DNA of 64,000 nt, taken from the NCBI GenBank assembly GCA_905236755.1, contig CAJOCR010000020.1, forward strand, positions 1-64,000, in the 5' to 3' direction. Positions 1 through 7,857 of this stretch are shown here, piece by piece. The notes beneath the pieces are model-generated. The model ran no database searches. It saw nothing but the letters and a program-made list of their open reading frames with translations, and was not told the origin of the DNA. The translations under genes were made by a program, and so were the position numbers. Each line of letters begins with the position of its first letter. Within the stretch, counting starts at the first letter, position 1. This DNA is from an uncultured Prevotella sp. (lineage in GTDB: Bacteria > Bacteroidota > Bacteroidia > Bacteroidales > Bacteroidaceae).

Positions 1-77
1 CCCATTCCGAACAGAGAAGTTAAGCCCACTTACGCCGATGGTACTGCAATGCAATGCGGGAGAGTAGGAAGCCGCCT
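1..77 (+). rRNA. rrf: 5S ribosomal RNA, 3' part
   Basis: The window opens inside a 5S rRNA gene. The stretch CCATTCCGAACAGAGAAGTT, the following AAGCCC and the later GATGGTACTGC and GGGAGAGTAGG are the conserved loop B/C and 3'-arm sequences of bacterial 5S rRNA. About one third of the gene lies outside the window on the left. A strong intrinsic terminator follows directly, so this is the end of an rRNA operon. The exact 3' end is estimated to within a few bases. Confidence 0.93.
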
Positions 78-84
78 CCTTTTA

Positions 85-118
85 GAAGCCTCGAAGATTA
101 ATTCTTCGGGGCTTTTTT
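85..118 (+). terminator. Intrinsic terminator of the rRNA operon
   Basis: AAGCCTCGAAGA pairs with TCTTCGGGGCTT across a short loop (one G-T pair), followed by TTTTTT. It lies about 8 bases after the 5S 3' end. Confidence 0.9.
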
Positions 119-122
119 GTTT

Positions 123-230
123 TCGGAGTTTTCGGAATAATTGGAGTAATCGGAATAATCTGAAAATTCTGAGTAATCAGAAAATTCTGAATAATCAGAA
201 AATTCGGAGGAATCGGAGTAATCTGAAGAA
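123..230. repeat. Array of twelve 9-bp tandem units
   Basis: Twelve consecutive 9-bp units of the form TCNGARNAA/T can be laid end to end with no gap: TCGGAGTTT, TCGGAATAA, TTGGAGTAA, TCGGAATAA, TCTGAAAAT, TCTGAGTAA, TCAGAAAAT, TCTGAATAA and so on. Units differ at two or three positions. The array ends 14 bp before the -33 box of the promoter for the next gene and begins 4 bp after the rRNA terminator T-run. It would be open in one frame but starts from no plausible translation signal, so I treat it as non-coding. Confidence 0.85.
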
Positions 231-244
231 AAGTTTTTTTTCCT

Positions 245-275
245 TTTGCAATTCTATTGTTATTAAGTATCTTTG
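245..275 (+). promoter_or_regulatory. Bacteroidota promoter, apparently leaderless
   Basis: TTTG at 245-248, a 19-bp spacer, then TATCTTTG at 268-275, matching the Bacteroidota -33/-7 consensus. The ATG at 280 is only four bases past the -7 box, so the transcript probably begins at or next to the start codon. Confidence 0.75.
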
Positions 276-279
276 CATT

Positions 280-849
280 ATGTATTATATAAAGGTAATT
301 TTTCGTTGGATAAGGCGCATAGCTTATTGTCGTGGGTTTGGAGTGCAGTCGCCTTCAGCCTATAGCTTTATTCGCTATGTCATAAACGAACATTACCCTT
401 ATTATGCTTTTGAAGAACTTGATGATAAATATCGGGCTGCAGGAAAGTTGGTGTGTAAGTTAGGTCGTCTCTTCTTTAGAATAGCTAATTATCATCAGAG
501 TGATAGTTGGTATTATTATGGTGATAATAAGGATATTGTTGCAGACTATGTTCAGAGTGGTAACCAGAGATGTGTGATAGAAGAGATGATGGAAGTGCCT
601 GAAACGTTTGATGTGGCAAGTATTAAACTTGATAGTTATTCAAAAGAACATCTGCTTCATAGACTATTGGACGTTGCTTGTGAGGACTCTCTCTTGATCT
701 TAGAGAGGATTCATGATAAAGAGAATTATGCCACATGGAAGAATATTATAGACCATCCCAAAGTTAGGGTTTGCTATGATCTATATAACTGTGGTATAGT
801 ATTTTTCGACAGTAGCAAGTATAAGCGCTGTTATAAGGTGAATTTTTAA
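280..849 (+). CDS. Hypothetical protein, methyltransferase-like Bacteroidales family
   Basis: A 189-residue protein. The open frame runs back to position 49, but that part lies in the 5S gene and the 9-bp array; the ATG at 280 directly follows a good promoter and is the sensible start. The N-terminal pattern GFGVQSPSAYSF resembles the start of a Bacteroidales family usually labelled class I SAM-dependent methyltransferase-like. I see no glycine-rich SAM-binding motif here, so enzyme activity is doubtful and the label rests on family recall. The protein is rich in Tyr, Asp and Glu with no signal peptide or membrane segment, suggesting a cytoplasmic location. The gene stands alone between the rRNA terminator and the next promoter. 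Confidence 0.7.
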   Translation: MYYIKVIFRWIRRIAYCRGFGVQSPSAYSFIRYVINEHYPYYAFEELDDKYRAAGKLVCKLGRLFFRIANYHQSDSWYYYGDNKDIVADYVQSGNQRCVIEEMMEVPETFDVASIKLDSYSKEHLLHRLLDVACEDSLLILERIHDKENYATWKNIIDHPKVRVCYDLYNCGIVFFDSSKYKRCYKVNF

Positions 850-906
850 ATTAAGATTTATTATATACTTTAGTTCTATTTTTTAGAAAAATAATTGTGC
901 AAAAAC

Positions 907-936
907 TTTGAAATTAAATATATTTTCTTACTTTTG
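907..936 (+). promoter_or_regulatory. Promoter of the DUF2795-type gene
   Basis: TTTG at 907-910, an 18-bp spacer and TACTTTTG at 929-936. A transcript start near 942 gives a leader of about 30 bases before the ATG at 971. Confidence 0.7.
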
Positions 937-970
937 CATGCAAATTTATCAGAACAATAATTTTAAGACT

Positions 971-1192
971 ATGTATTGGACACTTGAATTGGCTTCCAAA
1001 CTTGAAGATGCACCATGGCCTGCAACAAAAGAAGAATTGATAGATTATGCTATCCGTTCTGGTGCGCCTCTGGAAGTATTAGAGAATTTGCAGGAGATAG
1101 AGGATGAAGGAGAAGTTTATGATAGTATAGAAGATATTTGGCCTGACTATCCTTCGAAAGAAGACTTTCTCTGGAATGATGACGAATATTAA
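971..1192 (+). CDS. DUF2795 family small acidic protein
   Basis: A 73-residue, strongly acidic protein beginning MYWTLELASKLEDAPWPATK. The LEDAPWPATKEELIDYA segment is characteristic of Bacteroidota DUF2795 proteins, in which a short helical module is followed by an acidic tail; the function of the family is not known. The open frame extends upstream to 908, but that extension overlaps the promoter, so the ATG at 971 is preferred. A terminator follows 10 bases after the stop, making this a single-gene transcript. Confidence 0.85.
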   Translation: MYWTLELASKLEDAPWPATKEELIDYAIRSGAPLEVLENLQEIEDEGEVYDSIEDIWPDYPSKEDFLWNDDEY

Positions 1193-1202
1193 AGTAATAT
1201 AG

Positions 1203-1229
1203 AAGGCTGTCCTTTGTGGACGGCCTTTT
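1203..1229 (+). terminator. Intrinsic terminator
   Basis: AAGGCTGTCC and GGACGGCC form a stem around TTTGT, followed by TTTT. It closes the DUF2795 gene and precedes the type IX secretion operon. Confidence 0.8.
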
Positions 1230-1266
1230 CTATGCAATAATATAACCTTATTTACGTTATAATATC

Positions 1267-2205
1267 GTGAAAAGAGTTTTTTATGTCATATTGCTCGTGC
1301 TATGGTTTGTTCCTTCAGAGATGAAGGCGCAATATGATGTGTCGTTTAGTCATTACTTCGATATGGAACCTTCCTTCAATGCTGCTGCGGTGGGTAAGGA
1401 TGATAAACTGAATGTTTCGGCTGCTTATGCTCTTGACATGGCTGGATTTAAGAATAATCCTCAAACTGCATATGCTGGTGCTGATGCAGCATTTCAGTTT
1501 TTGAATACACGTAATGGTGCTGGCGTTCAGTTGCTGAATGATAAGATAGGATTGTTCACCCATAAGCGTTTGGCATTGCAGTATGCCTATAAGCAACGAT
1601 TATTTGGAGGCGGCATCAGCATCGGTGCCCAGATAGGTATGCTAAGTGAGAACTTTGATGGATCACGATTGGAAGTGGATGATAAATCGGATCCTGCTTT
1701 GGCCTTTTCTGAAGTGAATGGAAACGCCCTTGATGTGGGTATAGGTATATATTATAATCACAAGGATTGGTATGTTGGTGCTTCGGTACAACATATTAAT
1801 TCTCCTCTTGTTGAACTTGGAGAAACCAACCAGTTGAAGGTTGATGCAACATATTATTTGACAGGAGGATACAATATTAAGCTAAGAAATCCGTTTCTTA
1901 CTATAAAGTCATCTGTGTTAGCACGTACAGACGGAGTGGGATATAGGGCTGATGTCACAGGCCGACTGGTCTATACTAATGAAAAGAAAATGATGTATGG
2001 CGGTTTGAGCTATAGTCCTACGAACTCTGTGACAGTCCTGATAGGTGGTACATTCCATGGTGTTGTAGTTGGCTATAGTTATGAGGTTTATACTTCAGGT
2101 ATCAATCCAGGGAATGGAAGCCATGAGTTATATTTAGGCTATCAGATGGATTTAAATCTTGCTAAGAAAGGACGTAACCGTCATCAGAGTGTAAGAATAC
2201 TCTAA
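1267..2205 (+). CDS. porP: PorP/SprF family type IX secretion outer-membrane protein
   Basis: A 312-residue protein with an N-terminal signal peptide (hydrophobic core about residues 4-15, cleavage probably near KAQ-YD at 22) and a body of alternating beta strands typical of the PorP/SprF barrel. In this family the protein sits in the outer membrane and connects the PorK-PorN ring, and in some paralogues anchors type B secreted cargo. Conserved family features visible are YDVSFSHYF near the mature N-terminus and the NPAAVG-like AAAVG turn. The start is GTG at 1267; no in-frame ATG precedes the signal peptide. It is the first gene of the gldKLMN operon, 48 bases before gldK, which supports the assignment. 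Confidence 0.92.
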   Translation: MKRVFYVILLVLWFVPSEMKAQYDVSFSHYFDMEPSFNAAAVGKDDKLNVSAAYALDMAGFKNNPQTAYAGADAAFQFLNTRNGAGVQLLNDKIGLFTHKRLALQYAYKQRLFGGGISIGAQIGMLSENFDGSRLEVDDKSDPALAFSEVNGNALDVGIGIYYNHKDWYVGASVQHINSPLVELGETNQLKVDATYYLTGGYNIKLRNPFLTIKSSVLARTDGVGYRADVTGRLVYTNEKKMMYGGLSYSPTNSVTVLIGGTFHGVVVGYSYEVYTSGINPGNGSHELYLGYQMDLNLAKKGRNRHQSVRIL

Positions 2206-2253
2206 GTTGGAGAGCAAATAAGATATAATTGATTTATAAGATTCTATAATAGA

Positions 2254-3705
2254 ATGATGAAAAGAAGTATTGTTATAGTTCTTTGCCTTATGGCACTTGC
2301 TACAACGCTGACAGGATGTTTCAGTGCTAAGACTGCATCGGCTTCTGGACGCGGTGGAGAAGTAGTGGGTGTTGGTGGAAAGGCATTCAATGAACCTGCT
2401 CCTTATGGTATGGTGAAGGTGGAGCGTGGTTTTCTTCACATGGGATTGAACATGAATAAGAAGGATTCACTTTGGGGATTGAAAACACCTAAGAAGGATA
2501 TCTCCGTAGATGGATTCTGGATGGACGAGACTGAGGTAACCAATTCGAAATACAAACAGTTTGTGATGTGGGTAAGAGATAGTATCCTTCGTACTCGTCT
2601 TGCTGACCCTCAGTATGGTGGTGATGAAACTTATCTTATCACAGAGGATAAGTATAATAATCCTATCACTCCACGTTTGAACTGGAAGAAGCCTCTTCCT
2701 CGTAAACCTAACGAGGATGAACTTCGTGCAATAGAGAGTATGTATGTTACTAATCCGGTGACAGGAGAAAAACTACTTGACTGGCGCCAGATGAACTATC
2801 GTTATGAGATTTATGATTATACTGCTGCTGCCTTGCGTCGTAATAGATTGAATCCTTCAGAGCGTACATTCAATACTGATGTAGAGGTTGATCCAAATGA
2901 GGTGGTAATGATTTCAAAGGATACAGCCTATATTGATGACGAAGGTAATATAGTGCGTCAGACTATAGACCGTCCGCTGACAGGTCCATACGATTTCCTG
3001 AATACCTATATTGTGAACATTTATCCAGATACAACATGCTGGGTAAATGATTTCACTAATTCAGAGAATGAGACCTATATGCGTAACTATTTCAGTAATC
3101 CTGCATACAACGACTATCCTGTAGTTGGTGTTACTTGGGAGCAAGCAAATGCGTTCTGTGCATGGCGAACAGAATATCTGTTGAAAGGGCTTGGTCCTGA
3201 AGCTCGTTATGTGCAGCGTTATCGTTTACCTACAGAGGCAGAATGGGAATATGCTGCACGTGGTAAGAAAGGAAATGAGTTTCCATGGGATAGTGAGGAT
3301 ATGAAGAATGGTCGTGGCTGCTATTATGCTAATTTCAAACCTGATCGTGGTAACTATACCGAGGATGGTAATCTTATTACAAGTAGAGTAGGCGCTTATG
3401 GTACTAATAGTAATGGTCTTGCTGATATGGCTGGTAATGTGGCAGAGTGGACAAGCACTGTATTTACAGAGGCTGGCGTAGATGCAATGAATGACCTTAA
3501 CCCTCAGCTTAGTTATAATGCTGCCAAGGAAGATCCTTACAGATTGAAGAAGAAAAGTGTTCGTGGAGGTAGCTGGAAAGATCCTGAAAGCTTTGTTCGT
3601 TCGGCATGGCGCTCATGGGAATATCAGAACCAACCACGTAGTTATATAGGATTCCGTTGTGTACGAAGTCTTGCAAATACAACAACTGCTAAAAAGAAAA
3701 AGTAA
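2254..3705 (+). CDS. gldK: Type IX secretion lipoprotein GldK/PorK
   Basis: A 483-residue lipoprotein: signal peptide with lipobox LTGC (Cys near residue 22), then a formylglycine-generating-enzyme (SUMF1) fold. The fold is marked by GFWMDETEVTNSKY, YRLPTEAEWEYAARG, NGLADMAGNVAEW and the closing RGGSW...IGFRCVRS. The region between RGGSW and GFRC lacks the paired catalytic cysteines of true formylglycine-generating enzymes, consistent with a structural role. In characterised Bacteroidota PorK/GldK and PorN/GldN form the large periplasmic ring under the outer membrane. Stop is 2 bases before gldL; the operon order K-L-M-N is standard. Confidence 0.96.
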   Translation: MMKRSIVIVLCLMALATTLTGCFSAKTASASGRGGEVVGVGGKAFNEPAPYGMVKVERGFLHMGLNMNKKDSLWGLKTPKKDISVDGFWMDETEVTNSKYKQFVMWVRDSILRTRLADPQYGGDETYLITEDKYNNPITPRLNWKKPLPRKPNEDELRAIESMYVTNPVTGEKLLDWRQMNYRYEIYDYTAAALRRNRLNPSERTFNTDVEVDPNEVVMISKDTAYIDDEGNIVRQTIDRPLTGPYDFLNTYIVNIYPDTTCWVNDFTNSENETYMRNYFSNPAYNDYPVVGVTWEQANAFCAWRTEYLLKGLGPEARYVQRYRLPTEAEWEYAARGKKGNEFPWDSEDMKNGRGCYYANFKPDRGNYTEDGNLITSRVGAYGTNSNGLADMAGNVAEWTSTVFTEAGVDAMNDLNPQLSYNAAKEDPYRLKKKSVRGGSWKDPESFVRSAWRSWEYQNQPRSYIGFRCVRSLANTTTAKKKK

Positions 3706-3707
3706 TT

Positions 3708-4466
3708 ATGACAAATTACGGAAAATACAATATTGTGTACCGTCTGCAGAAGTGGATGGATACTGCTCAGGGACAGACATTCCTCAACTATGCTTATAGC
3801 TGGGGTGCATCTATTGTTATTTTGGGTGCTCTCTTTAAGTTGACTTATCTTCCTGGTGCAGATGTAGCTCTGTTCTTGGGTATGGGTACCGAGGTGTTAG
3901 TGTTCTTTATTTCTGCCTTTGACCGTCCTTTCGATAAGACTGCTGAGGGGCGTGAGATGCCTACAAGGGTTACACCAGAGTTCCTTGCTACTGGTAAGGT
4001 TTCATATACAAATGCAGAAACAGAAGCAGAAGCTCCTGTTGTAGCTGAGTCTGTGAAAGTAGTTGCTCAAGCTGCACCTGTTCAGTCACAGGCTAATTAT
4101 GTGCCACAGATGAGTGCAGAGGAAGCAGCCAAGCTTAATGAGGCACAAGGCAATTACGTAGAAGAGCTGAAAAAACTCGTTGAAACCTTGAGCAAGGTGA
4201 ATGAACAGAGTGAGCGTCTTACTCGTGATAGTGAGGAGATGGAGAATCTTAACCGTACACTTACGGGTATCAGTCGTGTGTATGAAATGCAGCTAAAGGG
4301 TGCAAGCAAGCAGATTGGTACTATTGACCAGATCAACGAGCAGACCACTAAGATGGCACAACAGATAGAGCAACTTAATAAGATCTATACTCGTATGATT
4401 CAGGCTATGACTGTGAATATGAAGGTTGCAGCTTCTGGTGCTACAACTCCAAATACTGAAGAATAA
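3708..4466 (+). CDS. gldL: Type IX secretion inner-membrane motor subunit GldL/PorL
   Basis: A 252-residue protein with two adjacent transmembrane helices (about residues 25-46 and 51-70) joined by a short LPGAD loop, then a long Glu/Gln-rich cytoplasmic region with coiled-coil character (about 130-240). The second helix carries Glu62 in GMGTEVLVFF, the position of the conserved intramembrane glutamate reported to matter for proton-driven rotation in GldL. GldL and GldM form the pentamer-dimer motor that energises type IX secretion. It lies 2 bases after gldK and 4 before gldM. Confidence 0.95.
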   Translation: MTNYGKYNIVYRLQKWMDTAQGQTFLNYAYSWGASIVILGALFKLTYLPGADVALFLGMGTEVLVFFISAFDRPFDKTAEGREMPTRVTPEFLATGKVSYTNAETEAEAPVVAESVKVVAQAAPVQSQANYVPQMSAEEAAKLNEAQGNYVEELKKLVETLSKVNEQSERLTRDSEEMENLNRTLTGISRVYEMQLKGASKQIGTIDQINEQTTKMAQQIEQLNKIYTRMIQAMTVNMKVAASGATTPNTEE

Positions 4467-4470
4467 GTAA

Positions 4471-6024
4471 ATGGCTATAAAGAAAAGACCTGTTTCTCCC
4501 CGCCAGAGGATGATCAATCTGATGTATATTGTCCTCATGGCTATGTTGGCGTTGAATATCTCTTCTGAGGTACTCAATGGTTTCTCGATTGTAGAAGAGA
4601 GTTTGAATAGAACCACAAATAGCTCTTCGTTGGAGAACGAGGCATTATATGGTGATTTTTCTGAGCAGTTGAAGAAGAATCCAGCAAAGGTTCGTGCATG
4701 GTTTGAGAAGGCTACCGAGGTGAAGAATATGAGTGACTCACTTTATAACTTTGCTCAGCAGCTTAAAGAAGCCATTGTGAAGGAGGCTGATGGAACAGAG
4801 GGTGATGTACATAACATCAAGAAGGTTGATAATCTTGATGCTGCAGCGAGTGTGATGCTGTCACCAGTGTCGGGTAAGGGAAAGAAACTGTATGATGCTA
4901 TCAATTCTTATCGTGAGCGCATCTTGAAATATGTTACTGATACACGTCAAAGAAAGATTATAGAGAGTAATCTATCTACTAAAGTTCCCCAAAAGCATAA
5001 CACTCTTGGTAAGAACTGGCAGGAATATATGTTTGATAATATGCCTGTTGCTGCTGCCGTTACATTATTGTCAAAGTTACAGAATGATGTGCGTTATGCA
5101 GAGGGTGAGGTGCTTCACACCTTAGTATCACAGGTTGATGTAAAAGATATCCGCGTTAATAAACTTGATGCCTTTGTTATACCAGAAAAGACAACACTCT
5201 ATCCTGGCGAACGTTTCAATGCGCAGATAGTGATGGCTGCTGTGGATACTACTCAGCACCCAACCATATATGTTAATGGTTCACGTATAAATACTCAGGG
5301 AAGTTATTCCTTTACTGCTGGCGGAGTGGGAGAGCATAGTTTTAGTGGATATATTATGATGCAGAATGCGGCAGGAGAGTTCCTACGTCGTAACTTCGTT
5401 CAGAAATATAATGTTATCCCAGCACCAAACACAGCAACTGTAGCTGCTGATTTGATGAATGTGCTTTATGCAGGTTTCCAGAATCCAGTAAGTGTGAGTA
5501 TGCCTGGTGTTCCTCAGAATGCAGTGACACTGTCAGCTTCAGGAGCAACAGTTCATGCTAAGGGAAATGGACACTATACTATTATTCCTTCAGCTGTTGG
5601 CTCGGATGTTACTATAAGAGTGACAGGTAGAGATGGTAAGAATACCCGTAGTGCAGGACCATTTGTGTTCCATGTGCGCAAGCTGCCTGATCCAACAGCT
5701 TATATTGCTCTTGGTACTAACCGTTTCAAGAGTGGTGCTTTGGCAAAAGGCTCTCTTATGGGAGCAACTGGTATTCATGCAGCAATTGATGATGGACTTC
5801 TTGATATTCCATTCAGAGTACAAGGGTTTGAAACTGTATTCTTTGATAATATGGGTAATGCTGTTCCTTTGGCATCTAATGGCGCTTCGTTCTCTGAGGC
5901 TCAACGTGAACAGTTCCGTAAACTATCGCGTAACCGTCGGTTCTATATAACCCGTGTACGTGCAGTTGGTCCTGATGGTATTCAGCGTACTTTGCCTGGA
6001 GCCATGGAGGTCATCGTAAGATAA
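4471..6024 (+). CDS. gldM: Type IX secretion motor shaft protein GldM/PorM
   Basis: A 517-residue protein. The N-terminus has the family hallmark SPRQRMINLMYIVLMAMLAL, which is the single transmembrane helix (about residues 13-32), followed by EVLNGF. The remainder is periplasmic: a helical D1 domain to about residue 215, then three beta-sandwich domains (the segments starting VIPEKTTLYPGERF and ending in a C-terminal EVIVR). In the family this forms a dimeric shaft spanning the periplasm from GldL to the GldK-N ring. Position, size and spacing to gldL (4 bases) and gldN (27 bases) are as expected. Confidence 0.96.
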   Translation: MAIKKRPVSPRQRMINLMYIVLMAMLALNISSEVLNGFSIVEESLNRTTNSSSLENEALYGDFSEQLKKNPAKVRAWFEKATEVKNMSDSLYNFAQQLKEAIVKEADGTEGDVHNIKKVDNLDAAASVMLSPVSGKGKKLYDAINSYRERILKYVTDTRQRKIIESNLSTKVPQKHNTLGKNWQEYMFDNMPVAAAVTLLSKLQNDVRYAEGEVLHTLVSQVDVKDIRVNKLDAFVIPEKTTLYPGERFNAQIVMAAVDTTQHPTIYVNGSRINTQGSYSFTAGGVGEHSFSGYIMMQNAAGEFLRRNFVQKYNVIPAPNTATVAADLMNVLYAGFQNPVSVSMPGVPQNAVTLSASGATVHAKGNGHYTIIPSAVGSDVTIRVTGRDGKNTRSAGPFVFHVRKLPDPTAYIALGTNRFKSGALAKGSLMGATGIHAAIDDGLLDIPFRVQGFETVFFDNMGNAVPLASNGASFSEAQREQFRKLSRNRRFYITRVRAVGPDGIQRTLPGAMEVIVR

Positions 6025-6051
6025 TAATGACAATTCAACAATATTAAGATC

Positions 6052-7119
6052 ATGAAGAAGTTTTTTCTTTTACTGATTATAGCCTTTATGGCGCAAGGAA
6101 TATGTGCTCAGCCGAAACTACGTCGTGCAGAGGCTAAAAAAGCACAAAAGAAATCTATTGCAGACAATGTAACTGTTCGTTCTCAGATATCTTTTCCTGT
6201 AGAACTGAAGATGAACGAGGATGTTGTGTGGCGCCGTGATGTGTATCGCAAGCTTGATTTGACAAAGGAAGCCAATGCTGGACTATATTATCCAGTAGAG
6301 CCTGTAGATGGTAAGATGAATCTTTTTACCTATATCTTCAAACTATTTTTGCGAGGAGCTATTCCTGCGTATGAATATCGTTTGGATGGTAATGAGAGTT
6401 TTAATGACGCTTCGAAGGTAAGTCCAAAGTCAATCATCGACAACTATCATATTTATTATGAGAAAAGCGATAAAGGAATTCATATTGATGATAGTGATAT
6501 TCCTGGTCGTGAGGTGAAAGCATATTATATCAAGGAGTGTTCTTATTTTGATCAGGTATCAGCCACATTCCATACTCAGGTGTTAGCGCTCTGCCCAATC
6601 ATGGAACGTTCTGATGACTTTGGTGATGGTAGCACTAACTATCCTCTTTTCTGGATAAAATATTCAGATCTTGCACCTTTCCTTACCAAGCAAACTATCA
6701 TGACAAGCAGTATCAATAATGCTGCTGTGATGAGTGTTGATGATTATTTCACTAAGAACCAATATCGTGGTGAAATATATAAGACCAATAATATGCTTGG
6801 TCAAACTCTTGCACAGTATTGTAATGCTGCAGGTTCTGAGAACGAAAGCAGTGTTCTCACAGCAGAACAGAAGCGTATAGAGAAAGAGATAGCAGACTTT
6901 GAAGAGAATATGTGGGGTGATAGAGAAAGAAAGGATTCTCTTGATAGTATAGCTAAATTAGATAAGAGTGAATTAAAGAGAAGTTTACGTAAGAGAAACC
7001 GTAGAGCCGGAGATACTGTAGGTAAGTCAACAGTAAAGGTAAAGAAGGCGCCTAAAGGTTCTACTGGTTCTTCTTCGTCTTCATCAGCTCGTGTAACAGT
7101 ACGTAGAGAACGACATTAA
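6052..7119 (+). CDS. gldN: Type IX secretion ring protein GldN/PorN
   Basis: A 355-residue periplasmic protein with a signal peptide (hydrophobic residues 3-17, cleavage near CAQ-PK at 20). Family features include VVWRRDVYRKLDL and the YYIKE and YPLFWIKYSDL segments of PorN/GldN. The C-terminal 70 residues are a basic, then Ser-rich tail (SSSSSSAR) with low complexity, longer than the core fold needs. GldN associates with the lipoprotein GldK to form the periplasmic ring. It is the last of the four core gld genes; the next gene starts 16 bases later. Confidence 0.94.
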   Translation: MKKFFLLLIIAFMAQGICAQPKLRRAEAKKAQKKSIADNVTVRSQISFPVELKMNEDVVWRRDVYRKLDLTKEANAGLYYPVEPVDGKMNLFTYIFKLFLRGAIPAYEYRLDGNESFNDASKVSPKSIIDNYHIYYEKSDKGIHIDDSDIPGREVKAYYIKECSYFDQVSATFHTQVLALCPIMERSDDFGDGSTNYPLFWIKYSDLAPFLTKQTIMTSSINNAAVMSVDDYFTKNQYRGEIYKTNNMLGQTLAQYCNAAGSENESSVLTAEQKRIEKEIADFEENMWGDRERKDSLDSIAKLDKSELKRSLRKRNRRAGDTVGKSTVKVKKAPKGSTGSSSSSSARVTVRRERH

Positions 7120-7135
7120 TTAAAATAGTATTATA

Positions 7136-7759
7136 GTGAGAAAATTTTTATTATTGGCAGTTTTGATGGCTGCCCTATCTGTTAATGCGCAGAGTATTAA
7201 ATTAGGTATTAAGGGAGGTTTGGATCTTACAGACATGACTCTCAGTAAGGATGACTTTAGTTCAAGTAATCGTACTGGATTCTTTATCGGTCCAACTGTA
7301 AAACTAAGCACAGGTACCGGTTTGGGTTTTGACATTTCTGGGCTCTATAATCATCGTTCTTTTAAAGTTGATGGTGTTGATGGTCATGAGAGCAATACAC
7401 TTAAGCAGAATCAGTTCATCGTGCCTGTTAATGTGCGTTATGGTTTTGGCTTAGGTTCGCTTGCCAGCATCTTTGTCTTTGCAGGTCCACAGTTTGGCTT
7501 TAACTTGGGTAGCAAAAATACCAATTATGACGAGACAAGTGGTACAATCTCAGAATGGCGCCTTCGTGATGCTAACTATAGTGTAAATGTTGGTGCTGGT
7601 GTACTCTTGGGTTCTATTCAGGTATCAGCAAACTATAATGTTGGTCTTGGTAAGGCTGGTGAAGCTACTTTCAGCAACTCTATAGATGCAGCTGTTAAGG
7701 GCTCTAAGAAAGATTGTAATGCTAAGTCATTCCAATTAGCTGTTGCATATTATTTTTAA
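7136..7759 (+). CDS. Small outer-membrane beta-barrel protein (PorT/OmpW-like)
   Basis: A 207-residue protein beginning at GTG 7136, with a signal peptide (residues 1-18, cleavage after VNAQ) and a body of short amphipathic strands (LGIKGGLDLT, GLGFDISGLYN, VSANYNVGLG) ending in the aromatic C-terminus AVAYYF typical of outer-membrane barrels. It belongs to the porin-family/outer membrane beta-barrel group (PF13568-like). The position directly after gldN with no terminator between suggests co-transcription with the secretion operon, but a T9SS role is only inferred. It is not a convincing PorT because known PorT proteins are somewhat longer. Confidence 0.8.
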   Translation: MRKFLLLAVLMAALSVNAQSIKLGIKGGLDLTDMTLSKDDFSSSNRTGFFIGPTVKLSTGTGLGFDISGLYNHRSFKVDGVDGHESNTLKQNQFIVPVNVRYGFGLGSLASIFVFAGPQFGFNLGSKNTNYDETSGTISEWRLRDANYSVNVGAGVLLGSIQVSANYNVGLGKAGEATFSNSIDAAVKGSKKDCNAKSFQLAVAYYF

Positions 7760-7801
7760 GTTGGTGAACTTTTGAGTTGTAACCAAAGAACTTATAAACT
7801 A

Positions 7802-7838
7802 AAAAGCAGATATCGTTTGAGCGTTATCTGCTTTTTTT
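7802..7838 (+). terminator. Intrinsic terminator of the type IX secretion operon
   Basis: AAAAGCAGATA (7802-7812) pairs with TATCTGCTTTT (7825-7835) followed by further T residues. The T-run touches the -7 box of the priA promoter. Confidence 0.88.
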
Positions 7839-7842
7839 TGTT

Positions 7843-7850
7843 TATCTTTG
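7843..7850 (+). promoter_or_regulatory. priA promoter -7 box, near-leaderless
   Basis: TATCTTTG lies seven bases before the priA ATG, so the transcript should have a leader of only a few bases or none. A possible -33 box (TTTG at 7816-7819, inside the terminator loop) would give a long 23-bp spacer. Confidence 0.6.
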
Positions 7851-7857
7851 CCTGAAC

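Noticed and set aside
49..279. Upstream extension of the first reading frame
   Set aside because: It begins in the 5S rRNA and translates the terminator and the 9-bp array; a promoter lies after it, just before ATG 280.
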